From the NCBI GenBank assembly GCA_012103575.1, contig WLWN01000001.1, positions 3,032,897-3,096,896 on the forward strand: a DNA stretch of 64,000 nt. The letters are read 5' to 3'. The notes below the pieces were generated by a model, which was not told the origin of the DNA, ran no database searches, and saw only the letters and a program-made list of their open reading frames with translations. Below, piece by piece: positions 35,647 through 44,604 of the stretch; the stretch's first letter is position 1; every line of letters starts with the position of its first letter. Origin of the DNA: Kiritimatiellia bacterium. Lineage in GTDB: Bacteria > Verrucomicrobiota > Kiritimatiellia > WLWN01. The translations under genes and the position numbers were made by a program.

Positions 35647-37841
35647 AGAAAATTACCGAACATCCAAGGCCGAACTATTTAGTGTATGGAAGTTTTCAAG
35701 TCCATTTCCTCTCCCTCTGGGAGAGGCTGAAAGTCTGCTGTGGTGGAATTAAGGGTAGGGTCTTGTTTGTTGTTCGTCTTTTCCCTCTCCCGAAAGAGAG
35801 GGGATTATCTTTATTCGTCGCATTGATGCTCTCAACGGTTTTCATTCCCCTGATTTGGGCAGACGGACCTGTGCGGGGTGAGGAAGAATACAATGCGGCC
35901 ATAAAAGCCATAAAAAGGTTGAGAAGCGCTGATGCGGATACGCGTAAAATTTCGGATACCTACCTGTGGGGAGCGGGGAAATGTCGAGATGCGGGGGGGG
36001 GAGACTATGCTGTAGCACTGTTTAAGTTAGCGGTTAAACAAGATCCTTCCAATGCGCGAGCCCATCGGCTTTACGGTGATTTTTTAATGGGATACCGAGG
36101 TCTTTATGAGTTTGCTCGTTACCACTATGATCAAGCCTGGAAACTTATTGAAATAGACCCCGCCGTCCATGAAGAACAAGAGATCAAGAATTTACAGCGT
36201 TCTTTTCAAATTTTGCATCGTGACGGTAAAGACGGGGTGTCTCTATTTGAATCCTCGGCTTTTTCCGTGTACCTTGAAGGGTCTGTGGCTTATGGAAGAA
36301 CCGCTCCAAATCATATCACCGCCAGTGCGGGCGATGGTTCCCTTGTTGATACGGAAGCCAGAATCGACCGCTTTCTAAACGCTCGCCAAAAGGAGCTCGA
36401 AGGTGGGGTTGCGTTTTTTAGTAATGTCATTTTAACTCAAAATGATGGGTTGGCATTTTTCGGAGAGCAAGTAGATGGAACCATTCTGAATGCACAACGA
36501 CTGAACTGCTTACTTTTCGGTATGGCGGGTAATCCTGCTTGTGACCCCTTTCTTCCCAATGTCGGGACGGTATTTACAAGAAACCAGGTTATTGATATTA
36601 GACCCGATGGAACACTTGTGGCCGTCAGTGTGTTAGAGACTGAAAACACGCAGTATCAACAGGAGTTACTGGCAACAGTCAATGAGATTCAGGCGGACAA
36701 AACAGAAACGGTTGCACGCGTTGCAAGGGATGCAGCAGAGTTGGCTGCGATCCCGGAAACCCGAAAAGAGACGGTGAAAAGAGTGCGGCGTCTACAGGAA
36801 CGTTTTAAGTATGACGGGATTTTGACCATTCGATTTGGTTCTCCCAAGCTACCCTCTATAAGGCTGTTTGGTGAGCAGGCTGATAGGAGAGCGAGTCTTG
36901 ATCTCGAAGATTTGGTTCACCCCTTGGATCATTCTTTTATTCAGTATGGGGGGTCGTTGGTTAAAAACTTTATGCTGGCCCCTCGATTTGATTTGGAAAC
37001 GGAAGTTGAGTATGCTCATACACAATTGAGTATTTATGATACCGGACCTGCCGAGGTGAATTTTAACAGATTAATCGCCGACGAGAAGCGCGATCGATAT
37101 CGGGTACAAACGATTTTAGCGTACAACATGCCTTTTAGATCCCTTAAGCTCAAGTTGGGAGGGACCCTGGCAGATATCAGAAATTTTGACAGTAAAGATG
37201 ATGCTTCATGGACGCATGTAGGAACGATTCGATATGCAAAATTTGCAGATCCTGACAAAGTCCCTTACGAGCTGGACGACGATGAGCAGTCTTCTCGATA
37301 TCGGGGTCGCCGATCTTCTCAATGGGAGGTGGGTGTGATTCATAGTGAGCGAAAATTTAAAGGGAGTGGTGTTCCCACAACAACAGAAGAAGTCTATCGA
37401 CCCTTTATCAGTTGGGAGGAATTGGGACTGTTAAAAGGGAAAGTAGATTTGACATTGATTTATGATTGGCACCATCAGGATGTAAGTCAGAGAGGAGTGG
37501 ATCAAGGAGGGTCGCTGATTTTAAATGAACGAACCGCTTCAGGGCGTCAATTAACACTCATTCCTACATGGGTAGCTGTTTATAAGCTTTATAATAGTGA
37601 TTTTTATACAGGGTTAGAATCGTTAAACATAAGTTTCCCTACAAGTACTACTGTTGGAAAAGGAGACTATGATCGGATTATTTCTGGGGTGAAAGTAGAA
37701 GCCAGATATGTTACAAAATATGAAATGGCGATGATTCCATCTCTGACCGGCAATTATGCTTGGTACCATGAACTGGATCGGGATGATTGGGGCTTTTTTG
37801 TTCAATTGACGATTCGTGCTGGAAACAAGAAAAAGATATAG
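35643..37841 (+). CDS. TPR-containing outer-membrane beta-barrel protein (gene E, unit 2)
   Basis: 732 residues. After a palindrome-coded start the signal peptide is GLSLFVALMLSTVFIPLIWA (about 54-73). A TPR region follows (about 80-175: YAVALFKLAVKQDPSNARAHRLYGDFLMG), then a middle helical part (about 330-375, KTETVARVARDAAELAAIPE) and a C-terminal barrel (about 400-732) of alternating strands ending WGFFVQLTIRAGNKKKI. TPR plus barrel is the layout of polysaccharide export porins such as PgaA or BcsC; here the direction of transport is unknown. Codons 118-122 include a run of nine G (about 35993-36001), a slippage-prone site. Confidence 0.72.
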   Translation: MKKITEHPRPNYLVYGSFQVHFLSLWERLKVCCGGIKGRVLFVVRLFPLPKERGLSLFVALMLSTVFIPLIWADGPVRGEEEYNAAIKAIKRLRSADADTRKISDTYLWGAGKCRDAGGGDYAVALFKLAVKQDPSNARAHRLYGDFLMGYRGLYEFARYHYDQAWKLIEIDPAVHEEQEIKNLQRSFQILHRDGKDGVSLFESSAFSVYLEGSVAYGRTAPNHITASAGDGSLVDTEARIDRFLNARQKELEGGVAFFSNVILTQNDGLAFFGEQVDGTILNAQRLNCLLFGMAGNPACDPFLPNVGTVFTRNQVIDIRPDGTLVAVSVLETENTQYQQELLATVNEIQADKTETVARVARDAAELAAIPETRKETVKRVRRLQERFKYDGILTIRFGSPKLPSIRLFGEQADRRASLDLEDLVHPLDHSFIQYGGSLVKNFMLAPRFDLETEVEYAHTQLSIYDTGPAEVNFNRLIADEKRDRYRVQTILAYNMPFRSLKLKLGGTLADIRNFDSKDDASWTHVGTIRYAKFADPDKVPYELDDDEQSSRYRGRRSSQWEVGVIHSERKFKGSGVPTTTEEVYRPFISWEELGLLKGKVDLTLIYDWHHQDVSQRGVDQGGSLILNERTASGRQLTLIPTWVAVYKLYNSDFYTGLESLNISFPTSTTVGKGDYDRIISGVKVEARYVTKYEMAMIPSLTGNYAWYHELDRDDWGFFVQLTIRAGNKKKI
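35708..35803 (+). repeat. Palindromic repeat inside the 5' end of gene E (unit 2)
   Basis: CCTCTCCCTCTGGGAGAGG and CCCTCTCCCGAAAGAGAGGG are self-complementary and mutually related words of a very common dispersed palindrome type. They are read as codons 22-54 of gene E, just ahead of the signal peptide. Copies lie at 47219 and 58729. Confidence 0.78.
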
Positions 37842-37940
37842 TAATTATTCGTTATCGGTTATTGGTTGCTAGGAAAGAAGAAAAGACTGCCACTAATAAC
37901 AAATAACTACACGATGCAATCGTGTCACTGGAGGTATTGT

Positions 37941-38567
37941 ATGAATATAAAATATCAGATGATGATAGGTGTTAAAATTGCGACTTCATTAATGTTCCCC
38001 TCACTTGTCTTTTCAGAGATCCCTGATGCGGAGCAAATGCCCGCATCGACAGTGCTGATCATTGATGACATGGAAAAAAAGAACAACGTTTTAGGCGGGA
38101 AATGCGGCGTTTATCAACGTGCTCCCTCCAGGGCGATGTACTATAAAAAATCTGATGATACGGGTACAAATAGTGTTTTGACTTTGAAGTATCTGAAGAA
38201 AAACGAAGGGGGCCCTTATGGAAACGGAGGCTGGTGTGGTTATTATACGGTTTCGCCGGAGTATCTGGACCTGTCGGATTACTCAAAAATCACGTTTCGG
38301 GTTAGAGCTGAAGGAGCAGACGGGTTTAAGTTTGGTGTAACTGACAAGGCATGGGAGATGAAGGGGGATTCCGTTAAAGTAAACCTTAAAAACTATTTAC
38401 CGCAAGGTAAAGTAACCACGGAATGGCAAAAAGCTGAAATCCCGATGGATGAAGGGTTTGTTGATTGGGAACTGATTCATGCTTTTTCATTTAATGTGGA
38501 AGGTGAATCTTTTATCGAGGGAGGAAAAGGAACCATCTACATTGATGATATTAAGGCAGAAAAATAA
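37941..38567 (+). CDS. Secreted jelly-roll (carbohydrate-binding-like) protein (gene F, unit 2)
   Basis: 208 residues, as in unit 1 except Gly (GGG, changed base 38455) in place of Val in EIPMDE-x-FVDW. Signal peptide, then one CBM11-like domain ending GTIYIDDIKAEK. It follows the stop of gene E by 99 bp that hold an AT-rich stretch and the 7-bp hairpin before the ribosome site. Confidence 0.8.
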   Translation: MNIKYQMMIGVKIATSLMFPSLVFSEIPDAEQMPASTVLIIDDMEKKNNVLGGKCGVYQRAPSRAMYYKKSDDTGTNSVLTLKYLKKNEGGPYGNGGWCGYYTVSPEYLDLSDYSKITFRVRAEGADGFKFGVTDKAWEMKGDSVKVNLKNYLPQGKVTTEWQKAEIPMDEGFVDWELIHAFSFNVEGESFIEGGKGTIYIDDIKAEK

Positions 38568-38729
38568 ATCATTTAACGCATTATAGAAATTTTTTCCGTT
38601 GATCAGCCATATGGTTTGTCCTGAAGGGGCAAAAGAATAGAGCTTGGGGTTGAGACCCCAGGACTAAAGAAAACACAAAACGTCCTGGGTCCGATTACGC
38701 CCTGAAGGGGCGCGGTTGAGGAGACGGAG

Positions 38730-40718
38730 ATGTATATAAAAACAGCGCCCCTACAGGGCACAAAGTCTCTTTTATTATCTCTCCAGGCTCTATTCCTACA
38801 TAGCGTTGCTAGGATGATTAGCATTCTTCTTGGTTTAATCTTTCCCCTCTGTGCTTATTCCGCTGATCAGAACTTTATCCAAGTATGGAACTTTGATCAG
38901 GGGTTTACAACCGACCAAAAAGGATATTTTAATCGCTTCGAAAACAGTGATTCTACTGCCCGCACTTTTTTGACAGACCAAATCTATTATGGGATAGGTG
39001 GTCGTTCATGGGAAATTACCGTGACAAAGGCTGCAGCGGGTTTTTGTGGAGCATGGATTCACTTCTTTGAAACCAAAACACTCCCGGAAGACAGAACCTA
39101 TTTAAATGCATCCAACCATTTTTATCTTTTCTTTAGAATTAGAGGAAAGGAGGGGGGCGAAAAGGTTAGAGTCCAGATGGCTGACAAATCTTGGGTTCTT
39201 AAAGAAGATTCTATTCCGTGTAGTCCACTGAAAAATTATCTTCCCAAAGAAATAACTACGAACTGGCAAGAGGTAACCATTCCTTTAAAAGACTTCGAAG
39301 GGATTAATACAGCGGAGTTGGGTGGGCTCACATTTTCATTTGTTGAACAAGGTTCGTATACGGTTTATATAGACGATATATATATTGCCAAAAATAAAGA
39401 GGTCTCTATCCCCCAAACCAAAACGGAAAATAAGCCGTTCACAAAAATTCCGCGCAAAAAAGCCATGTGGGTATGGGAATCACATCGATTGTTGGCCGAT
39501 GAAGAAGCTCGCGAAGAATTTTTTAGATTTTGTAAGACCTACGGTGTGAATGATATCTTTTTTCAGCTCCAATACAAATTCGATAAATCCAATCCTAGGG
39601 ATGTCAAAACAGAACTTCTTATGGTCGATGAATCCAGAGCCTTTATTAAAGAAGCTCATGAAAAAAATATAGTGATCCAAGCGTTAGAAGGATACCCGGA
39701 ATGGGTCCTAAAAAAATGGCATTCGCACCCTTTATCTCTTATCCAGGCTGTGATTGATTACAACCAAGCCGTTACTTCGCAGGAACGTTTTGACGGGATC
39801 CATTTCGATAATGAACCGCATTTACTGATGGGGTTTAATGATCGGGTTTACCGGAAGACGATCCTCCGAGAGTTCATTGAATTGAACGTTGAAGCCACTA
39901 AGCTCGTTCACGCACAATCAGATATGGTCTATGGTATTGATATTCCCTTTTGGTTCGAAGAACGTGGGGATTCCGGAAATATAGAAGGGCTCTGCAAATG
40001 GCAAGGGGTGGAAAAACCTGCTAGTTATCACCTACTGGATGTGGTGGATAACATCGGGAGCATGAATTATCGCGATCGTTGCTTTGGTGCTGACGGAATC
40101 CTAGCTCATGGTATTCAAGAAATTGAATATGCAGATAAGATAGGAAAGCTTGTCTACATGGGGGTAGAAACGTTTCGGTATCCCCTTATAAAGGTCGATA
40201 TGGTCTGCGGAATGAAAAAAGACCTCTTTTTTAAGAGATTAAATACAGATTTAATGGAGCTCCGGGATCTTAGTCGAATGGATGGTCCACGATTCAGACT
40301 TCAATTTCTTGAAGCGGACGATTATGTTCATGTAGGACTTGAACGGCCTGCGAATATGGATAAGGAAAGATCAAAACGATATGACAAAGCTTTACTTAAA
40401 CTTGCCCGCTGGGTCGGAACACCGCCGGAGGGTTTTATAAACCTAGACGATGTCTTATTTGATACCGAATATGCTCTGTCAAAAAATCTGAGCTGGGATT
40501 CATTAACGCCAAGCCATATTTCCTCTTTAGATAGGAAAGAAACGTATGCGAGTTTTAAAACAACCCTTGTTATGCAGCCGAAAATTACGTTTGACGGGCA
40601 AACAAAAGCTCAGATGGATCGTGAACTATTTTCTGTTAATAAAGAATTTCTATCGCATTCCAGTTTTCTAGGTTTTGCGATCCACTATTATAAGACCTAT
40701 AAAGGAATGCCCGACTGA
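38730..40718 (+). CDS. Secreted putative TIM-barrel glycosidase with CBM-like domain (gene G, unit 2)
   Basis: 662 residues, same sequence as unit 1: optional palindrome-coded leader, signal peptide (MISILLGLIFPLCAYS, Met at 38814), F-like jelly roll, then a barrel domain with FDGIHFDNEPHLLMGF. The acidic residues Asp and Glu at this strand end are the candidate active site. It is 162 bp downstream of gene F, the gap filled by a palindromic repeat. Confidence 0.72.
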   Translation: MYIKTAPLQGTKSLLLSLQALFLHSVARMISILLGLIFPLCAYSADQNFIQVWNFDQGFTTDQKGYFNRFENSDSTARTFLTDQIYYGIGGRSWEITVTKAAAGFCGAWIHFFETKTLPEDRTYLNASNHFYLFFRIRGKEGGEKVRVQMADKSWVLKEDSIPCSPLKNYLPKEITTNWQEVTIPLKDFEGINTAELGGLTFSFVEQGSYTVYIDDIYIAKNKEVSIPQTKTENKPFTKIPRKKAMWVWESHRLLADEEAREEFFRFCKTYGVNDIFFQLQYKFDKSNPRDVKTELLMVDESRAFIKEAHEKNIVIQALEGYPEWVLKKWHSHPLSLIQAVIDYNQAVTSQERFDGIHFDNEPHLLMGFNDRVYRKTILREFIELNVEATKLVHAQSDMVYGIDIPFWFEERGDSGNIEGLCKWQGVEKPASYHLLDVVDNIGSMNYRDRCFGADGILAHGIQEIEYADKIGKLVYMGVETFRYPLIKVDMVCGMKKDLFFKRLNTDLMELRDLSRMDGPRFRLQFLEADDYVHVGLERPANMDKERSKRYDKALLKLARWVGTPPEGFINLDDVLFDTEYALSKNLSWDSLTPSHISSLDRKETYASFKTTLVMQPKITFDGQTKAQMDRELFSVNKEFLSHSSFLGFAIHYYKTYKGMPD

Positions 40719-40821
40719 CCCAGAGGAACATCGCCATTCTAGTTATGACCCATTGATCGATCATATGGCTTGAAAAAATCGCCATCGAAGATGGCCTAAC
40801 TTACGATATGAGTGAACAATT

Positions 40822-42633
40822 ATGATTCTATTGCCTAAACCAAAGAAATGTAAAATGAGGGATGGAAAATATTCCTTGAGCGCCGAACAGTTACAGTGGG
40901 CAGCAGATACGGCGTCTAAAAAGCTATGCCCCTCCATAGAAGTAGACCTGGACTCTTCTGCAGGATCCCATGCAGAGGGTTATCACCTTCAGGTGATGCC
41001 GGATTCTATTAAAGTTCAAGCCAGAAGACCGGTCGGAGCTTTTTATGCTTCAATGACACTGCGTCAGCTCGTACGCCAATATCGTACTCAAGAAAAGCTA
41101 CCCTGTGTAGAGATTGAAGATAATCCTGACTTTCCTCACCGTGGGGTCTCGCTCGATATAAGCCGCAACCGAGTCCCTACGATGGAAACACTCTATATGC
41201 TTATAGATATGTTCGCGGAATTGAAAATTAATCAGTTCCAGCTATATACAGAGCATACATTTGCGTATCGAAACCATGAAGTGGTATGGAAAGATGCCTC
41301 TCCAATGACGGCAGAAGAGATTCGGGCATTAGATGCTTATTGTCAGGACCATTTTATCGAGTTGATTCCAAATCAAAATTCCTTTGGTCATCTCAAACCT
41401 TGGCTGATACATCCTGAATACAAGGAGATTGCCGAAGCACCTGAAGGATGTGATACCGTTTGGGGATGGCAGGATGGGCCTTTTAGTTTATGTCCAACGG
41501 AGCCTGGGTCGATTCAGCTGCTTGAAGAGCTGTACAAAGAGCTTTTGCCAAACTTTTCAAGCGAAACTTTTAATGTGGGCTGTGATGAAACCGTAGATTT
41601 GGGAAAAGTAAAAAGTAAAGCGCATTGTGAAGAAAAGGGCGTCGGTCCGGTATACCTTGAGTTTTTGCTTAAAATCTATGATCAGGTTAAAGGGCATGGA
41701 AAGACCATGATGTTTTGGGCCGATGTCATGAACAATCATCCAGAACTGGTACCCCAACTCCCTAAAGATGTGATTGCCTTAGAATGGGATTACGAGGCCG
41801 AGCCTTTATTTGATAAGAACTGCCAAAAATATAAAGAGTCCAACATTAAATTTTATGTCTGCGCAGGGACATCGACCTGGAATTCCATAGGGGGACGCAC
41901 AGACAATGCGCTTGGAAACTTACGCAGTGCAGCCCGTTCAGGGTTAGCCCATGGAGCCATTGGTTATTTAAATACCGATTGGGGTGATAATGGTCATTGG
42001 CAACACCCGTCGATTTCTTTTTTACCGCTGGCATACGGAGCGGCACAAAGTTGGGCATCAGAGGAGAATAAAGAGCTAGATATCAAAGAGGCGCTCAACG
42101 TACATGTTTTCAAAGATAAAGCAGGTATCATGGGGCCATTGGCTTATGATTTGGGAAATGCCTATAAAGAATTTAAAGTTACACCTTTTAATGCCTCAAG
42201 CTTATTCAACTTGTTGTTCTACTACGATAATCCCATTAGCAATGATGAAGGTCGTTTAAAGGATATATCAGAAGAGGAGATAAAGAAGGCTGCAGAATAT
42301 ATAGAACGTTTGACGGCAGGCTTGTCGAAGGCCAAAATGGATCGTCCAGATGCGGATCTTATTATTCGTGAATTTGAAAACGCCGTGGGTCTATTGCTTC
42401 ATGTATGTCGCTTAGGTCAGGCTCGTTTTCAACATGAAGGGCATAAAGATATTGCACATATAGATTCTGCTACCCGAGAAGAGCTAGCGGACGAACTAGA
42501 TCCTCTTCTAGCCGACTATAAAAGCGTATGGCGATCTCGTAGCCGAGAAGGAGAATTGGGCCAGAGCATTCAGCCTCTTGAAAAACTCTTAGCACTCTAT
42601 CAGGGTTCCCCTTCAATCAAAGAAACCAACTAG
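40822..42633 (+). CDS. GH20-type beta-N-acetylhexosaminidase-like protein (gene H, unit 2)
   Basis: 603 residues, same sequence as unit 1, with Asp255-Glu256 in GCDETVDLG. No export signal. The 103-bp gap after gene G holds GCCATC-GAA-GATGGC, a small hairpin. The last codons overlap the end of the convergent EIIA gene by the four bases CTAG. Confidence 0.85.
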   Translation: MILLPKPKKCKMRDGKYSLSAEQLQWAADTASKKLCPSIEVDLDSSAGSHAEGYHLQVMPDSIKVQARRPVGAFYASMTLRQLVRQYRTQEKLPCVEIEDNPDFPHRGVSLDISRNRVPTMETLYMLIDMFAELKINQFQLYTEHTFAYRNHEVVWKDASPMTAEEIRALDAYCQDHFIELIPNQNSFGHLKPWLIHPEYKEIAEAPEGCDTVWGWQDGPFSLCPTEPGSIQLLEELYKELLPNFSSETFNVGCDETVDLGKVKSKAHCEEKGVGPVYLEFLLKIYDQVKGHGKTMMFWADVMNNHPELVPQLPKDVIALEWDYEAEPLFDKNCQKYKESNIKFYVCAGTSTWNSIGGRTDNALGNLRSAARSGLAHGAIGYLNTDWGDNGHWQHPSISFLPLAYGAAQSWASEENKELDIKEALNVHVFKDKAGIMGPLAYDLGNAYKEFKVTPFNASSLFNLLFYYDNPISNDEGRLKDISEEEIKKAAEYIERLTAGLSKAKMDRPDADLIIREFENAVGLLLHVCRLGQARFQHEGHKDIAHIDSATREELADELDPLLADYKSVWRSRSREGELGQSIQPLEKLLALYQGSPSIKETN

Positions 42634-43064
42634 CGGACTGTCGTTTTAGTAATTTTGACAAGAGTTTTCCACAAGTCTTTGGGGGTCTTTGCACCGAAGA
42701 CTTTATCGCGAGCTTCTTTAGATCGGAAGGTTTCACTTAGTCCCGATAGCAGTTTCAGATAAAATGCACTGGCGGCAGTTGGTATAACAACAAAAAAGAT
42801 AATACGCGTAAGTGTTTTTGGCGATCCTCCAAACTTGATTCCTTTTTTACTGAGGCCTAACACAAAACTTAATCCTCCGCCTTCGACTCCGCGTACGTGA
42901 GGGAACGCGAGTCCATGTTCTACGGCCGTGCTCACAATGGCTTCCCGCTTTAACGCTTCGTTTATAAGGGTATCGCTATTCTCGACAAAATTTTCGTCTT
43001 CTAGCTTCTGGCACATCTCAGTCAGAACTCCTTCGAGTGTTGTTGATGTGATCTGAGGGATCAT
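42630..43064 (-). CDS. PTS EIIA-type domain protein (gene I, unit 2)
   Basis: 144 residues from ATG 43064; candidate phospho-histidine in LAFPHVRG. As in unit 1, a five-T run upstream keeps the frame open back to 43169 and into the zinc-ribbon tail, so a longer fused product (179 residues or more) is possible in this unit. Confidence 0.8.
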   Translation of the reverse strand: MIPQITSTTLEGVLTEMCQKLEDENFVENSDTLINEALKREAIVSTAVEHGLAFPHVRGVEGGGLSFVLGLSKKGIKFGGSPKTLTRIIFFVVIPTAASAFYLKLLSGLSETFRSKEARDKVFGAKTPKDLWKTLVKITKTTVR

Positions 43065-43093
43065 TAAGCTTTCAGAAGAGAAGCGGGCAATGC

Positions 43094-43208
43094 CTATTTT
43101 GGGGGGGTGACCTCTTCGCGCTTTTTGGCTTCCTGTTCCACGAGGTATAGAATCTGAGTAATAAAGCATACGAGCACACGTGGGACATTGGTGAATTTTT
43201 TCTGCTTG
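43094..43208 (-). pseudogene. C4-type zinc-ribbon protein, C-terminal tail (unit 2)
   Basis: Same tail as in unit 1 (CPTCARMLYY), cut at the junction at 43208 and shifted by the five-base homopolymer before its natural stop at 43094-43096. Confidence 0.58.
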
Positions 43209-43247
43209 ATGATGCGCGATACATATGATTATTTTAGTTCGAACATT
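43209..43247 (+). other. Array junction insert 2
   Basis: Exact copy of the 39-bp insert at 31698, joining the end of unit 2 to the IS30-derived start of unit 3. Confidence 0.93.
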
Positions 43248-43351
43248 ATCTTCTTTTGGGCATTTAATATTACAATTCTCAGGAAAAAATTAAATATAGA
43301 AAAGTACTTGAAAAATATTTGTATAGGCGTACATTTATTAAGCGGTAAAGG

Positions 43352-43933
43352 ATGTACAGAATGATGCGCGATACATATGATTATTTTAGTTCGAACATTT
43401 CGTTTCGGCGGCTAGTCCACCTTTCTATCGCCTTTTATGTGTTAAATACATTTCTAGCAACCTCTTCTTTTAGTGCAAATACCGATTCTATGACATTGAG
43501 TATTACCATTGGTTTTGAGGATCAGGATGATGATGGGATGCCTGATGACTATGAAAATGTAAACGGGTTTAATCTGAACAGTTCTTCAGACGCCACCTTA
43601 GATGCGGATGAGGACGGGCAATCAAATATTGAAGAATTTTTAAGTGGGACAGATCCAAACAATTCGACCTCTTTGCTGCAGGTCGTGAGTTTTGATCTGA
43701 TGACAAGCAATAGAGTCATGGTAACATGGGATTCAAGTTCGAGTACAGTCCCTGTGGATCGAGAATACGCCTTAGTTGCTATTTCGAAACTAGCAGACTT
43801 TACCACGAATACGGAGGTGGTTGCTACGGGCATTCTTTCGCAAGGGAACCAAACGGCTATTATCATCGACACGAATACAACAGCGAGCAAAAGATTTTAT
43901 AGCATAAAACTCATCAAACCGTTTTTGGAGTAA
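43352..43933 (+). CDS. Secreted Asp-rich calcium-type repeat protein (gene A, unit 3)
   Basis: 193 residues, unchanged from the other units: signal peptide, two Asp-rich calcium-type loops, C-terminal beta-rich part. Its first 39 bp from the second ATG match the junction insert 143 bp upstream. Confidence 0.82.
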   Translation: MYRMMRDTYDYFSSNISFRRLVHLSIAFYVLNTFLATSSFSANTDSMTLSITIGFEDQDDDGMPDDYENVNGFNLNSSSDATLDADEDGQSNIEEFLSGTDPNNSTSLLQVVSFDLMTSNRVMVTWDSSSSTVPVDREYALVAISKLADFTTNTEVVATGILSQGNQTAIIIDTNTTASKRFYSIKLIKPFLE

Positions 43934-43947
43934 ATATAGGTATTTCA

Positions 43948-44604
43948 ATGAAGATTTTTCTGGCCACGAAGCACACGAATGGACACAGATTCAGAGAAAC
44001 AGATCCATCCTCTTTTTTGGTGTCCATCCGTGTGTCTCGTGGCCAGAAATTTTTCTTTCTCTTTCTTTTGGTTTCGGTTCTGCTGCTCCAGCCATTGCGT
44101 GTGGCACGAGCACAGGTTGTTACAACAGCCGTACTTCAGATAAGCGCAGAGGTTGTTGAAGGGACGGGAACGTATCTTGAAGTTTCACCCACGAACTATA
44201 CTTTTTCTGTAAATCCTTTTTTTCCTACACCCACAGATCACAGGGTAGATTTTAATTCAGGGACAGCCACCTATTTTGTGGCCAACGGCCCATGGTCCAT
44301 TGAGGTTGTCTCTGATAATACCAACAATGTAGACGGGCTGGCCACGTCTTCGGGTGACGTGCTGTCTATGAAGTTTAATACGCCGAATCTTGGTGCTAGC
44401 GATTCAGAGAGTGATACAAATTGGGTGGGTGACACGGCAACATTCAGGCCTGTAGTCGATAATGACAATCTAGCCCCTCTTCATCTAGCCGATTCGGCGG
44501 GAGATGATCGCTCTCCAACACCTTTTACGTTTGCGGCAGATGCGTTAGGGGGCGTGGCGACAAATTACAAGTCGATTATAGAATTTAGATTGGTAATTGA
44601 ATGA
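43948..44604 (+). CDS. Secreted single-domain beta-sandwich protein (gene B, unit 3)
   Basis: 218 residues, unchanged from unit 2: palindrome-coded leader, signal peptide, and the single copy of the domain shared with the C-termini of C and D. It overlaps gene C by ATGA. Confidence 0.75.
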   Translation: MKIFLATKHTNGHRFRETDPSSFLVSIRVSRGQKFFFLFLLVSVLLLQPLRVARAQVVTTAVLQISAEVVEGTGTYLEVSPTNYTFSVNPFFPTPTDHRVDFNSGTATYFVANGPWSIEVVSDNTNNVDGLATSSGDVLSMKFNTPNLGASDSESDTNWVGDTATFRPVVDNDNLAPLHLADSAGDDRSPTPFTFAADALGGVATNYKSIIEFRLVIE

